Positions 41,430-51,320 are shown, counted from the first letter of the stretch. The stretch: DNA of 64,000 nucleotides from Agrococcus lahaulensis DSM 17612 (GCF_000425105.1 NZ_AULD01000005.1:558001-622000), one strand, 5' to 3'. Numbers and translations: made by a program. Notes: generated from the letters alone by a model not told the origin.

Positions 41430-41435
41430 TATGGT
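41430..41435 (+). promoter_or_regulatory. Leaderless -10 box of the DUF2993-like gene
   Basis: TATGGT, 6 bases, then GTG 41442. Confidence 0.55.
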
Positions 41436-41441
41436 CGCGGG

Positions 41442-42281
41442 GTGGCTGAAAGCATCCTCCTCGGGCACGCACCCAGGCCGACCGACGGCGCCCAGCTCGC
41501 GAAGCGCATCCGCACCGTCGTGATCGCCGCGGAACCCGCCGGCATCGCCTGCACATCGATCATCGACGCCGAGCTCGACGGCGCCGACATCGCGAGGCTC
41601 CACCTCGACCTCACCGGCTTCATCCTCGCCGGAGAGGTCGACCGCGACCGCGCACGGCTCGAGCCGCAAGGCGCGTCCGTGCGCTGGGAGTCGGCCGTGC
41701 TGCGCGACCTGCGCGTGCACGCCGCACCCATGCACGTCTCCGGCGCCGACGTGACGCTCGAGGCGCAGCTCACCGACGTGCCGTTCACCTGGATCGAGAC
41801 CGACCACGGCGAGCTCGCCGTCGACCTCGCGCGCCTGACCGCCGATCGCCCGCTGCACGGGCACGCGATGGTGTCGGTGCCGAAGGCGCAGATCGGCAAG
41901 GCGGTGCTCGGCCTCGCCGAGTCGGCGCTGCTCGACCACGGCGTCTCGGTCTCCAAGCTTGAGCTCGACGTCGAGTCGACCGGACCGCGCGACCTGCGCA
42001 TCGCGGTCGACGCGAAGGTGCGCAAGGGGCTGCTCGGCGCCTCGGTGCGCGGCACCGCGAGCGCGTCGATCGACGACCGCATGGGCGTGACGCTCTCGGA
42101 CATCCAGGTCGACAGCGGCAACCCGCTCGTCTCGGCGATGCTCGGTGCGATGCGGGGCAAGATCGAGCGCTACGAGGGCCGCCGCATCGACCTCGCCTCC
42201 GAGCTGCCGACGGGCATAAGCCTCGCCGACGTGCAGGTGCGCGTGACCGACGCGGTCACGATCGAGGCGCGGCTGGTCTAG
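41442..42281 (+). CDS. DUF2993/LmeA-like lipid-binding domain protein
   Basis: A 279-residue protein made of alternating beta strands, with DVTLEAQLTDVPFTW, VSVPKAQIGKAVLG and GISLADVQVRVTDAVTIEARLV at the C terminus. This pattern recalls DUF2993 (mycobacterial LmeA), which binds phospholipid and takes part in lipoglycan maturation. There is no signal peptide or lipobox, unlike LmeA, so a cytoplasmic role or a different family is possible. GTG 42281-side convergence: its stop is 41 bases from that of the phosphoesterase. Confidence 0.6.
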   Translation: MAESILLGHAPRPTDGAQLAKRIRTVVIAAEPAGIACTSIIDAELDGADIARLHLDLTGFILAGEVDRDRARLEPQGASVRWESAVLRDLRVHAAPMHVSGADVTLEAQLTDVPFTWIETDHGELAVDLARLTADRPLHGHAMVSVPKAQIGKAVLGLAESALLDHGVSVSKLELDVESTGPRDLRIAVDAKVRKGLLGASVRGTASASIDDRMGVTLSDIQVDSGNPLVSAMLGAMRGKIERYEGRRIDLASELPTGISLADVQVRVTDAVTIEARLV

Positions 42282-42321
42282 CTCCGCTTCGACACGCTGG
42301 GCGCCTGCGGCGCGCAGCGGC

Positions 42322-43212
42322 TCAGCCGGCGGGCGTGAGCGCGAGCCGCAGCCCCGACGCCTCGAGGCGGCGGCGGGACTCCTCGGCGTCGATCCAGTCG
42401 AGGTGCGGGAAGGCGCCGAGCGGCACGACCGAGTGCAGCACTGTCGCCGGGTAGACGTGCACGAGGTTGAACGCCCGGGCGCCGTCGCGGCCGCGCGTGC
42501 CGCCGACCGGCACGTTGAGGTCCTGCGTGTAGCAGGTGGCGGAGGCGACCGACACGGGGATGCCGCCGAACGTCGCGGTCGACGAGTAGTGGAGGTGGCC
42601 GGCGAGGATCGAGCGCACGTCGGTGCCGACGAGCGCCTCCTGCAAGTTCCGCTGGTCGCGCAGCTCGACGCTCGCCGCGAGCTCGAGCACGCTCGGCACC
42701 GGCGGGTGGTGCATCGCGAGGATCGTGCCGTCCGGGGCGGGCTCCGCGAGCACGGCGCGCAGCCACTCGAGCTGCGCGTCGCCGACCTCGCCGTGGTGGT
42801 GCCCGGGCACGGTCGAGTCGAGCGTCACGATCCGCAGGCCGCCGACGTGCGTGACGGCGTCGATCGGCGCGTCCGAGGGGGCCTCGCCGAGCAGCTCGGT
42901 GCGGAACGCGCGTCGCTCGTCGTGGTTGCCCATCACCCACACGACCTGGGCGCCGAGGTCCTCCGCGACCGGGTCGACGATCCGGCGGAGGCGACGGTAC
43001 GCATCCGCCTCGCCGCGGTCGGCGAGGTCGCCGGTGAAGACGATCGCCTCGGGCCGCGCGCCCGACGCCTCGAACTCGTCGAAGAGGCGGCGGAGGTGGT
43101 CCTCGCTCGCGACGCGGTCGTAGAGGCGGCCGCCGCCGGCGAGGAGGTGGGTGTCGGAGATGTGGAGGAGGAAGTGGTCCGGCCGGGGGTGCTCGGCGGA
43201 TCGGGTCGTCAC
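42322..43212 (-). CDS. Calcineurin-like metallophosphoesterase (CpdA type)
   Basis: A 296-residue metallophosphoesterase with all five blocks: [33 protein letters not shown] and AGHLHYSS. This arrangement is that of class III cyclic-nucleotide phosphodiesterases (CpdA, Rv0805) and glycerophosphodiesterases. Substrate unknown. GTG 43212 is favoured by AGGA seven bases upstream; the frame continues further upstream without a better start. Confidence 0.88.
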   Translation of the reverse strand: MTTRSAEHPRPDHFLLHISDTHLLAGGGRLYDRVASEDHLRRLFDEFEASGARPEAIVFTGDLADRGEADAYRRLRRIVDPVAEDLGAQVVWVMGNHDERRAFRTELLGEAPSDAPIDAVTHVGGLRIVTLDSTVPGHHHGEVGDAQLEWLRAVLAEPAPDGTILAMHHPPVPSVLELAASVELRDQRNLQEALVGTDVRSILAGHLHYSSTATFGGIPVSVASATCYTQDLNVPVGGTRGRDGARAFNLVHVYPATVLHSVVPLGAFPHLDWIDAEESRRRLEASGLRLALTPAG

Positions 43213-43387
43213 GATTCGTCCTGTTCCAAGGTGTCGGCTCTTCGTCGAACTTGCTCGGAGGCTAGTCCAGCGCACGCTCCCGAACGCGACGTGAACGCGG
43301 CGTGTATGGAAGCACAACGCGGGACCGTGCCACCGGATTCCGGCGAAGTAGCATGGATGGTCGGAGACGGAAGGAGCGGCGCACCCA

Positions 43388-45067
43388 GTGGCAGACGAGC
43401 AGCAGCGGAAGGTCGACGACCCGGACAGCGTCTTCACGCCCGCCCGGCCCGTCTCCCGCATCCGCGTCTCGGCGGCCCCCGAGCTCGTGGTCCTGCCGTC
43501 CGGCGGCCGCTTCGACCGCTTCGACCGGGACGACGTCGTGCTGCAGAAGGGCCGCTACGCGCTGCTGAGCGGCCACATGACGCCACACGAGTCGATGGTC
43601 GAGGACCTCCTCGCGCTGCGCGACGCGCTCGACGCCGCCGACATCCCGTGCCTGCTCGTGCGCGACGACGACGGGCGGCCGATCGTCGCGGTCGACAAGG
43701 CGCTGCGCAAGGAGCTCGCGGCCGCGCTCGCCGAGGCGTTCGCCGACGAGCCCTTCTACGCCGAGGCGATCGCCCCCGAGAAGGCGCTCGGCGCCGGTGC
43801 GGTGCTGCTCGCCGACGGCCGCCTCGCGGGGCACCGCAAGGCCGGCGCGATGCGCGTCTACCGGCCGCGCGTCGCTCCCGCAGGCCGGCTGCGCTACGGC
43901 CGCGAGACGGCGGTGCAGCTCGAGCTGTGGCGCTTCGGCGACGAGACGCTCAAGGCGCCGCTGCCCAACGCGCTCATGCGCGCGACGATGCCGCGGAGCG
44001 AGGCGGTCGTCGACACGGTGCTGCGCTACGGCCGCGAGTGGCAGACGATCCGCGACATGTGGGAGCCGCTCGCGAGCGACGTCTCGTTCGACATCGACAT
44101 GGTCTTCTCGTGGGTCGACGGCTCGAGCGACGAGTTCCAGCGCGAGCGCGCGAAGCGCATGCAGGCGTACGTCGTGGGCGAGGGCGACGACTCGGAGGCG
44201 CGCTTCCGGCAGATCGACGAGCTCAAGTACGCGCTGCGCTCGGTGCACATGCACGCGCCGTGGGTGCGCCGCATCTTCATCGCGACCGACTCGCCGGCGC
44301 CCGAGTGGCTCGCCGACCACCCGAAGGTGACGATCGTGCGCGCCGAGGAGATGTTCGCCGACCCCTCGGTGCTGCCGACCCACAACTCGCACGCCGTCGA
44401 GGCGCAGCTGCACCGCATCGAGGGCCTCAGCGAGCACTTCCTCTACTCGAACGACGACATGTTCTTCGGGCGACCGCTCAAGCCGGATGTGTTCTTCTCA
44501 CCGGGCGGGATCACGAAGTTCGTCGAGGCCACGACCCGCATCGGCATGGGCGAGACGCACGCGAAGCGCTCGGGGCACGACAACGCCGCGCGCACGAACC
44601 GCCGCCTGCTGCGCGAGCGGTTCGGCGCCATCACGACGCGCCACCTCGAGCACTGCGCGGCGCCGCTGCGGCGGAGCGTCATGGCCGAGCTCGAGGCGGA
44701 GTTCCCCGAGGACTTCCGCCGCACGGCTGCCGCGCGCTTCCGCTCGGCGACCGACATCTCGGTCACGAACTCGCTGTACCACTACTACGCGCTCATGACC
44801 GGGCGAGCGGTGCAGCAGCGCGACGCGAAGGTGCAGTACATCGAGACGACGCTGAAGAAGGCGCTGCCGGCGATGGCTCGCCTGCTGAAGAAGCGCGACC
44901 AGGACATGTTCTGCCTCAACGACGGCTCGTTCCCCGAGATCTCGGTCGAGGAGCGCACCGCGGCGGTGCGCGGCTTCCTCGAGGCGTACTTCCCGATCCC
45001 CGCACCGTGGGAGCGGCAGGCGACGACCGCCGCGGGAGTGGACGCCGCGGTGACCGCGTCGCGCTGA
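43388..45067 (+). CDS. Stealth family capsular polysaccharide phosphotransferase
   Basis: A 559-residue cytoplasmic enzyme of the Stealth family, which transfers sugar-phosphates (hexose-1-phosphate) in capsule or teichoic-acid-like polymers. CR1 [12 protein letters not shown] near 234-245, CR2 [17 protein letters not shown] then IFIATD near 277-300, CR3 with [12 protein letters not shown] near 355-366 and a CR4-like [10 protein letters not shown] near 514-523 are all visible. The N-terminal 200 residues are a variable domain. It is an orphan: no glycosyltransferase or export genes adjoin. GTG follows GGAAGGAG at some distance. Confidence 0.88.
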   Translation: MADEQQRKVDDPDSVFTPARPVSRIRVSAAPELVVLPSGGRFDRFDRDDVVLQKGRYALLSGHMTPHESMVEDLLALRDALDAADIPCLLVRDDDGRPIVAVDKALRKELAAALAEAFADEPFYAEAIAPEKALGAGAVLLADGRLAGHRKAGAMRVYRPRVAPAGRLRYGRETAVQLELWRFGDETLKAPLPNALMRATMPRSEAVVDTVLRYGREWQTIRDMWEPLASDVSFDIDMVFSWVDGSSDEFQRERAKRMQAYVVGEGDDSEARFRQIDELKYALRSVHMHAPWVRRIFIATDSPAPEWLADHPKVTIVRAEEMFADPSVLPTHNSHAVEAQLHRIEGLSEHFLYSNDDMFFGRPLKPDVFFSPGGITKFVEATTRIGMGETHAKRSGHDNAARTNRRLLRERFGAITTRHLEHCAAPLRRSVMAELEAEFPEDFRRTAAARFRSATDISVTNSLYHYYALMTGRAVQQRDAKVQYIETTLKKALPAMARLLKKRDQDMFCLNDGSFPEISVEERTAAVRGFLEAYFPIPAPWERQATTAAGVDAAVTASR

Positions 45068-45090
45068 GCGGTCGGATCGACGCGGAAGCG

Positions 45091-45110
45091 TCGGATGTTC
45101 GACACCCCGA
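45091..45110. promoter_or_regulatory. Palindromic operator upstream of the FGGY kinase
   Basis: TCGGATGTTCGACACCCCGA carries the left half TCGGATGT of the 19-bp palindrome found perfectly at 62571. A further half-like AACATCGGAT lies at 45152-45161, nearer the gene. Confidence 0.5.
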
Positions 45111-45198
45111 AGCGGCGGTCCAGGCGGACACTCCGCGGGTTGGCTCGCCAGAACATCGGATCTCTGCCACGCTAGGCGGTGGATCGAAGGAGTTCCCG

Positions 45199-46671
45199 AT
45201 GCGTCAAGCGGTCATCGGCGTCGACGTCGGCACGTCGAGCACGAAGGGCGTCCTGGTGAGCCTGGACGGCTCCGTGCTCGCGAGCGCGATGCGCGAGCAC
45301 GCGGTGGATCGTCCGGCCCCGGGCCACGTCGAGATGGATCCCGAGCGCTGGTGGCTCGAGCTCGTCGAGATCGTCGCCGAGCTGCTCGGGAGCGGGCGCG
45401 TGGACGTCGTGGCGGTCGGTGTGAGCGGCATGGGTCCCTGCGTCGTGCTGCTCGACGCGGACGGCGCGCCGGTGCGGCCCGCGATCCTCTACGGCGTCGA
45501 CACTCGAGCCGGTGAGCAGATCGCGCGGCTGAACGCCGAGCTCGGGGAGCGGCCGATCGTCGAGCGCGGAGGCACCCCGCTCACCTCGCAGGCCGCGGGG
45601 CCGAAGATCGCCTGGGTGCGCGAGCACGAGCCGGAGGCCTTCGCCCGAGCGCGATCCTTCGCGATGCCGGCATCGTTCCTCGCGCACCGCCTGACGGGCG
45701 AGCTGCTGCTGGACCACCACTCCGCGAGCCAGTCGTGGCCGCTCTACGACCTCGACGGCAGCCGCTGGCACGAGCCGTGGTGGGACGCCATCGCGCCGGG
45801 CATCGAGCGGCCGCGGCTCGGGCTGCCGAGCGACCCCGCGGGCACCGTCACCGCCGACGCCGCGCGCCTCACCGGGCTCCCCGAGGGCATCCCGGTCGCG
45901 CTCGGCACGATCGATGCCTGGACGGAGGCAGTGAGCGCCGGCGCGACGGGCAGCGGCGATCTCATGCTCATGTACGGCACGACCATGTTCCTCATCACGA
46001 CGACGGACGACCGGCCCGCCGCACCCGGGATGTGGACCACGCGCGGCGTCGCAGCCGGCTCGTACTCGCTCGCCGGCGGCATGGCGACTTCCGGCGCCAT
46101 CACGACGTGGCTGCGCGACCTGCTCCCGGGCGCCGACTACGCGACCCTCAGCCGGCTCGCGGAGGAGAGCGGACCGGGCGCGCGCGGCCTCCTGATGCTG
46201 CCGTACTTCGCCGGCGAGCGGACGCCCATCCAGGATCCGGACGCGCGTGGCGTGCTCGTCGGCATGACGCTCGGCACCACGGCGGGTGACCTCTACCGCG
46301 CGGCGCTCGAGGCGACCGCGTTCGGCGTGCGCCACAACGTCGAGGTGATGCGGGATGCCGGCACTCGGATCGACCGTGTCGTCGCGGTCGGTGGCGGCAC
46401 GACAGGCGGACTCTGGACGCGCATCGTCTCGGACGTCACCGGGCTGCCGCAAGCGGTGCCGAGCGTGACGGTGGGCGCGAGCTTCGGTGCCGCGTTCCTC
46501 GCGGCCGGGCTCGTCGGCGATCCCGACATCGCCGATTGGAACCCGCCGGCGGTCATCGTCGAGCCCGATCACGCGCGGCGCGCGCTCTACGACGAGCGCT
46601 ACCGCCACTACCGCGACCTCTATCCGGCCACTCGCGAGATCGCGCACGCGCTCGCGGCCGGCAGCCGCTGA
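45199..46671 (+). CDS. FGGY-family carbohydrate kinase (first of two)
   Basis: A 490-residue sugar kinase of the actin-like ATPase fold. VIGVDVGTSSTKGVLVSLDG near 5-24 is the phosphate-1 motif, MYGTTMFL near 258 lies in the second domain, and VAVGGGTTGGLWTRIVSDVTG near 395-415 is the adenosine motif. It is nearest to xylulokinase/gluconokinase-like members. ATG has GAAGGAG six bases upstream. It precedes the isomerase-like gene by 21 bases and the importer genes, so the substrate is likely the imported sugar after isomerisation. Confidence 0.88.
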   Translation: MRQAVIGVDVGTSSTKGVLVSLDGSVLASAMREHAVDRPAPGHVEMDPERWWLELVEIVAELLGSGRVDVVAVGVSGMGPCVVLLDADGAPVRPAILYGVDTRAGEQIARLNAELGERPIVERGGTPLTSQAAGPKIAWVREHEPEAFARARSFAMPASFLAHRLTGELLLDHHSASQSWPLYDLDGSRWHEPWWDAIAPGIERPRLGLPSDPAGTVTADAARLTGLPEGIPVALGTIDAWTEAVSAGATGSGDLMLMYGTTMFLITTTDDRPAAPGMWTTRGVAAGSYSLAGGMATSGAITTWLRDLLPGADYATLSRLAEESGPGARGLLMLPYFAGERTPIQDPDARGVLVGMTLGTTAGDLYRAALEATAFGVRHNVEVMRDAGTRIDRVVAVGGGTTGGLWTRIVSDVTGLPQAVPSVTVGASFGAAFLAAGLVGDPDIADWNPPAVIVEPDHARRALYDERYRHYRDLYPATREIAHALAAGSR

Positions 46672-46692
46672 CCACCTATCAGGAGGAGCACC

Positions 46693-48330
46693 ATGACGAC
46701 CGCCTATGCCATCCCCGACCGCCGCGCGTGGCCCGAGGCCGCGCCGAAGACCGTCTACGCCGTCGCGTCCGGCGACCTCCGGCTCGCCGCGAACACGACG
46801 TGCTGGCCGGCGCAGCAGGCCTTCGAGGCACAGGTGCGCGCGGCCCTCGAGTCGCACGGATGGGCGATGCAGCGCGCGCACGACGTGGATCCGGAGACGG
46901 GGCATGGCTTCATCGACTCGCAGGCTCGCGGCATCGAGGTCTTCCGCTCGGTGCCGCGGGAGGCACCCGTCGTCGTCGTCGACGCCGTCTGGCAGTACAG
47001 CCACCACGTGCTCGCCGGCCTGCGCGCCCACCGCGGGCCGATCCTGATCGTCGCCAACTGGGCGGGGGAGTTCCCGGGTCTCGTCGGCCTCCTCAACCTC
47101 ACGGCGAGCCTGACGAAGGCGGGCATCGAGCACTCGATCCTGTGGAGCGAGGACTTCACCGACGAGTGGGCGCTCGGCAAGCTCGCCGAGTGGCTCGAGA
47201 CCGGCGCGATCGAGCACGATACGTCGCACGTGCGACCGCTCGGCGCCCTGCCCGACGGACCGGAGGCCGAGCTCGGCTCGGCCCTCGCCCAGCAGCTGCG
47301 CGACGACCACGCGGTCATCGGCATCTTCGACGAGGGCTGCATGGGCATGTACAACGCCATCATCGACGACGAGATGCTCAACGCCACGGGGATCTACAAG
47401 GAGCGGCTCTCGCAGAGCGCACTGCTCGCCGAGATGGATCGCGTGCCCGCGAGTGAGGCCGAGGCGGCGCTCGCGTGGCTCGAGGATGCAGGGCTGCGCT
47501 TCCACTGGGGCACGGACGAGGCGACCGAGCTCACGCGAGCCCAGGTGCTGAGCCAGATGCGGATGTACGTCGCCGCGCTGCGCATCGGCGACGACTTCGG
47601 CGTCGACGCCATCGGCATCCAGTACCAGCAGGGGCTCAAGGACCAGTGCGCCGCCTCCGATCTCGCCGAGGGCCTGCTCAACAACGTCGAGCGCCCGCCG
47701 GTGCGCTCGCGCGACGGCGCTCGTGAGCTGTGGCCCGGTGCTCCGCTGCCCCACTTCAACGAGGTCGATGAGGGGGTCGCGGTCGACGCGCTCGTGACGA
47801 ATCGCGTCTGGACCGCGATGGGCTTCGACCCCGCCACGACGCTCCACGACATCCGCTGGGGCGAGGAGTACGACGGCGACTTCGTCTGGGTCTTCGAGAT
47901 CTCGGGCTCGGTGCCGGCGAGCCACAACGGCGGCTACGACAAGTCGTACTCGATGCGCCAGGTCCCCATGTTCTTCCCGAAGGGCGGCGGCACGCTCGCG
48001 GGCGTCTCGAAGCCGGGTGAGATCGTCTGGTCGCGCGTGTTCGTGATGGACGGCGCCCTGCACGCCGACATCGGCCGCGCGCACGTCGTCGAACTGCCGG
48101 AGGAGGAGACGCGGCGCCGGCTCGAGTCCACTGACCCGCAGTGGCCGATCATGCACGCCGTGCTGCACGGCGTGAGCCGCGACCAGCTCATGGCACGCCA
48201 CAAGTCCAACCACGTGCAGGTCGCCTACGCGCCCGACGCCGAGGCCGCCGACCGGGCGCTCACCGCGAAGGCGGCGATGCTCTCCGGGATGGGCATCCAG
48301 GTCCACCTCTGTGGCGACATCGCTCTCTGA
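46693..48330 (+). CDS. L-fucose/L-arabinose-isomerase-like protein
   Basis: A 545-residue protein with the FucI/AraA-type layout: N-terminal alpha/beta domains (VVVVDAVWQYSHHVLAGL, ILIVANWAGEFPGLVG), a middle region with FDEGCMGMYNAIIDDEMLNA near 213-232, and a C-terminal beta domain (SGSVPASHNGGYDKSYS, GEIVWSRVFV). The Glu/Asp residues of EGCMGM and IDDE could be metal ligands. I place it in the superfamily with moderate confidence; no exact subfamily is recognised. Shine-Dalgarno AGGAGGAG. Linkage to a kinase and an importer supports ketose-aldose isomerisation. Confidence 0.65.
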   Translation: MTTAYAIPDRRAWPEAAPKTVYAVASGDLRLAANTTCWPAQQAFEAQVRAALESHGWAMQRAHDVDPETGHGFIDSQARGIEVFRSVPREAPVVVVDAVWQYSHHVLAGLRAHRGPILIVANWAGEFPGLVGLLNLTASLTKAGIEHSILWSEDFTDEWALGKLAEWLETGAIEHDTSHVRPLGALPDGPEAELGSALAQQLRDDHAVIGIFDEGCMGMYNAIIDDEMLNATGIYKERLSQSALLAEMDRVPASEAEAALAWLEDAGLRFHWGTDEATELTRAQVLSQMRMYVAALRIGDDFGVDAIGIQYQQGLKDQCAASDLAEGLLNNVERPPVRSRDGARELWPGAPLPHFNEVDEGVAVDALVTNRVWTAMGFDPATTLHDIRWGEEYDGDFVWVFEISGSVPASHNGGYDKSYSMRQVPMFFPKGGGTLAGVSKPGEIVWSRVFVMDGALHADIGRAHVVELPEEETRRRLESTDPQWPIMHAVLHGVSRDQLMARHKSNHVQVAYAPDAEAADRALTAKAAMLSGMGIQVHLCGDIAL

Positions 48331-48644
48331 GCGTGGGGCGGTCGGATGTCTGATGGCGCGCGGTCCCAGGCATCCGACCCGCCCGGCTCGGGGCTCGTCC
48401 CTGTCCGCCCGGGCGTCTCCGCCGTCCCGCAACGCTTCCCGCCTCGCGACGACGCGCAACAATGCAGGACGCGCGCCGTCCGGCGAAATGGTTATCCGCT
48501 CGTGACCTTGCGGGGTCGCGGCGGGCCCGCCGGGTAGGTACATTCAGATACAACTTGCGACGGCGCATCCGATGTGGGCATCATAGGTCGGATCTTTCCG
48601 ACGCAAGTCGGCGACGACTATCCCTTCAACGAAGCAGGTTCGAC
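48331..48644. other. 314-base regulatory gap before the RbsABC-type importer
   Basis: No gene is seen. TTGCGA (48555-48560), 18 bases and CATCAT (48579-48584) form a plausible promoter. ATCCGA (48567-48572) and TCGGAT (48588-48593) flank the -10 box as inverted half-sites. More halves occur at 48342-48349 (TCGGATGT) and 48371-48377 (CATCCGA). The word matches the 62571 operator, so the importer probably belongs to the same regulon. Confidence 0.5.
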
Positions 48645-50162
48645 GTGACAGCAGCCCTCCTCGAGGTCGAGGGGATCAGCAAGAGCTTCCCGGGCGTCCG
48701 GGCGCTCCACGAGGTGCAGTTCACCCTGCACTCCGGCGAGGTGCTCGTGCTCGTCGGCGAGAACGGAGCGGGCAAGTCGACGCTGATGAAGATCCTCTCC
48801 GGGATCTACCAGCGTGACACGGGGTCGATCCGCGTCGACGGGCAGGAGGTCGAGATCACGACGCCCGCGCGGGCGCAGGAGCTCGGGATCAGCATCATCC
48901 ACCAGGAGATGAACCTGATGCCCGACCTGACGGTCGCGCAGAACATCTTCATCGGGCGGGAGCCTCGCAAGGGGCCCTTCCTCGACGAGCGAGGCCTGAA
49001 CCGCAAGGCGCAGCAGCTCCTCGACGACCTCGGGGTCAAGCTCGATGCGAGGGCCCTCGTGGGCGACCTCACCGTCGCGAAGCAGCAGATGGTCGAGATC
49101 GCGAAGGCGCTCTCGTTCAACGCACGCGTGCTCATCATGGACGAGCCGACGTCCGCGCTCACCGACACCGAGGTCGAGACGCTCATCGGGCTGATCGAGA
49201 GCCTGCGGGCCAAGGGCACCGGGATCATCTACATCTCGCACCGCATGGAGGAGCTCAAGCGCCTCGCCGACCGCGTCACGGTGCTCCGCGACGGCGAGTA
49301 CATCGGCACGCTCGAGCGCGACGAGATCCATGTCCCCACGATCATCGAGATGATGGTCGGTCGCGCCATCGACGAGGGCGCTCGGCCGCGCGCGAGCGAG
49401 CACGCCCGCGATGACGTCGTGCTGCGCGTGAGCGGGCTCTCGACCCGAGACCTCCTGCGCGACGTGAGCTTCGAGCTGCACCGCGGCGAGATCCTCGGCT
49501 TCGCGGGGCTGATGGGCGCTGGGCGCACGGAGAGCGCCCGCGCGATCATCGGTGCCGACCCCCGCACGGCCGGCACCATCGAGGTGCACGGCAAGCCCGT
49601 GACCATCCGGCAGCCGGCCGACGCCGTGAGGGCGGGCATCGGCTACCTCTCCGAGGATCGGAAGCGCCTCGGGCTCATGCTCGAGCAGAGCGTGACCTTC
49701 AACACCGCGCTCGCCTCGATCGATCGCTTCACGGGACCGCTCGGCTTCGTGCAGCAGGCGAAGGCCCGGCGCGTGGCGCAGCAGTACGTCGAGGACCTGC
49801 GCACCAAGACGCCCTCGACCGAGCAGCTCGTCAAGCTGCTCTCGGGCGGCAACCAGCAGAAGGTCGTCATCGCGAAGTGGCTCGCGCGCGACAGCGACAT
49901 CCTGATCTTCGACGAGCCGACACGAGGCATCGACGTCGGCGCGAAGGAGGAGATCTACCGCCTGCTGCAGCGATTGGCGGACGAGGGCAAGTCGATCATC
50001 GTCATCTCGAGCGAGCTGCCCGAGGTGCTGCGGCTCGCGCACCGCATCGTCGTGATGGCCAACGGCCGGGTGACCGGCACGCTCGCCAACGAGGACGCGA
50101 CCCAGCAGAAGATCATGGACTACGCGACGAACCTGGTCGCGGACGAACAGGGAGCAGCATGA
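48645..50162 (+). CDS. Sugar ABC transporter ATP-binding protein, RbsA type
   Basis: A 505-residue double ATPase. The first half has GENGAGKST near 38-46, the second LSGGNQQKVVIAKWLARD near 395-412 and IFDEPTRGIDVG near 417-428. This is the CUT2 (RbsA/MglA/XylG) family that energises uptake of ribose, xylose, fucose or related monosaccharides. The first-half Walker B reads LIMDEPTSALTDTE. GTG 48645 precedes the conserved ALLEVEGISKSFPG. It overlaps the permease gene by 4 bases. Confidence 0.93.
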   Translation: MTAALLEVEGISKSFPGVRALHEVQFTLHSGEVLVLVGENGAGKSTLMKILSGIYQRDTGSIRVDGQEVEITTPARAQELGISIIHQEMNLMPDLTVAQNIFIGREPRKGPFLDERGLNRKAQQLLDDLGVKLDARALVGDLTVAKQQMVEIAKALSFNARVLIMDEPTSALTDTEVETLIGLIESLRAKGTGIIYISHRMEELKRLADRVTVLRDGEYIGTLERDEIHVPTIIEMMVGRAIDEGARPRASEHARDDVVLRVSGLSTRDLLRDVSFELHRGEILGFAGLMGAGRTESARAIIGADPRTAGTIEVHGKPVTIRQPADAVRAGIGYLSEDRKRLGLMLEQSVTFNTALASIDRFTGPLGFVQQAKARRVAQQYVEDLRTKTPSTEQLVKLLSGGNQQKVVIAKWLARDSDILIFDEPTRGIDVGAKEEIYRLLQRLADEGKSIIVISSELPEVLRLAHRIVVMANGRVTGTLANEDATQQKIMDYATNLVADEQGAA

Positions 50163-51181
50163 GCGACACCATCCAGCAGACGCCTGCGCCGGCACCCTCC
50201 GACGAGGCCGTCGCGAGGGAGCGCGGCAAGCGCGCCGACATCTGGCGCAAGGGCCTGCAGCAGGGCCTCGCCTTCGGCACGCTCATCGTGCTGCTCGTCT
50301 TCTTCTCGATCGCGAGCAGCAACTTCTTCACCTGGTCGAACATCTCGGGCATCCTGCTCGCGACGGCCGTCATCGGCATCCTCGCCCTCGGCACGACGTT
50401 CGTCATCACGACGGGCGGCATCGACCTGTCGATCGGCACGGGCATGACGCTCGCCTCGGTGATGACCGGCATCTTCGCGGTCAACCTCGGCATGCCGCTC
50501 GTCGTCGGCGTGCTCGCGGGCATCGCGACGGGCGCGCTCATGGGCCTCATCAACGGCGTCAACGTCGCCTTCCTGCGCCTGCCGCCGTTCATCGCGACGC
50601 TCGCGATGATGATGGTCGCGCAGGGTCTCGCGCTCGTGATCTCGGGCGTCCGCCCCATCTACTTCTCGAGCGTCCCGGGGTTCAAGGGCATCGCGACGGG
50701 CACGCTCGTCCCGGGTCTCCCGAATGCCGTGCTCATCATGTTCGCGCTCGCGGCGATCGCCTACGTCATGCTCGCGAAGACGTCCTTCGGCCGCTACACG
50801 GTGGCGATCGGCTCGAACGAGGAGGCGACGCGGCTCTCCGGCGTCAACACGCGCCGCTGGCTCGTCACCGTCTACACCGTCGCGGGCGTCTTCACGGGCA
50901 TCGCGGGGGTCGTCATGGCCGCTCGCCTCGACTCGGCGCAGCCCCAGCTCGGCGTCGGCTACGAGCTCCAGGCCATCGCCGCAGTCATCATCGGCGGCAC
51001 CTCGCTGCTCGGTGGCCGCGGCTCCATCGTCGGCACCCTGATCGGCGCGCTCATCATGAGCGTGCTCATCAACGGCCTGCGCATCATGTCGATCCAGACC
51101 GAGTGGCAGAACGTCGTCGTCGGCGTCGTGATCGCCATCGCCGTGTTCGCCGACACCCTGCGCAACCGCAAGGGCGTCTGA
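50159..51181 (+). CDS. Sugar ABC transporter permease, RbsC type
   Basis: A 340-residue CUT2 permease with eight to ten transmembrane helices after a 35-residue polar N terminus. TTGGIDLSIGTGMTLASV near 81-98 is the family hallmark, with LPPFIATLAMMMVAQGLALV and the C-terminal GGTSLLGGRGSIVGTLIGA. ATG overlaps the ATPase stop. It forms the homodimeric membrane channel. Confidence 0.93.
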   Translation: MSDTIQQTPAPAPSDEAVARERGKRADIWRKGLQQGLAFGTLIVLLVFFSIASSNFFTWSNISGILLATAVIGILALGTTFVITTGGIDLSIGTGMTLASVMTGIFAVNLGMPLVVGVLAGIATGALMGLINGVNVAFLRLPPFIATLAMMMVAQGLALVISGVRPIYFSSVPGFKGIATGTLVPGLPNAVLIMFALAAIAYVMLAKTSFGRYTVAIGSNEEATRLSGVNTRRWLVTVYTVAGVFTGIAGVVMAARLDSAQPQLGVGYELQAIAAVIIGGTSLLGGRGSIVGTLIGALIMSVLINGLRIMSIQTEWQNVVVGVVIAIAVFADTLRNRKGV

Positions 51182-51187
51182 GAAGCC

Positions 51188-51240
51188 TGCGCGCGACGGC
51201 CCCGTGCCGACCGTCGCGCGCTGCCGGAGCGCTCCGGCAC
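51188..51240 (+). promoter_or_regulatory. Intercistronic hairpins between permease and binding-protein genes
   Basis: GCGCGACGG (51191-51199) pairs with CCGTCGCGC (51211-51219). Right behind it TGCCGGAGCGCTCCGGCA (51222-51239) is a perfect 18-bp palindrome. They may stabilise or partly terminate the transcript to set binding-protein levels. Confidence 0.5.
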
Positions 51241-51320
51241 CTCCTCGCCCGCGAGGGCGACAGCGGCACAGCACCAAGGAGAGAGTCGGGCCACCGGCTC
51301 CGAGAGACAACGGAGTTTCC

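Noticed and set aside
42296-42315. Terminator between the DUF2993-like and phosphoesterase genes
   Set aside because: GCGCC-TGC-GGCGC gives only a 5-bp stem, too weak to list as a terminator.
45172-48543. Long minus-strand open frame opposite the kinase and isomerase genes
   Set aside because: Same GC-driven shadow; the plus strand has recognisable motifs, Shine-Dalgarno sites and operon spacing.
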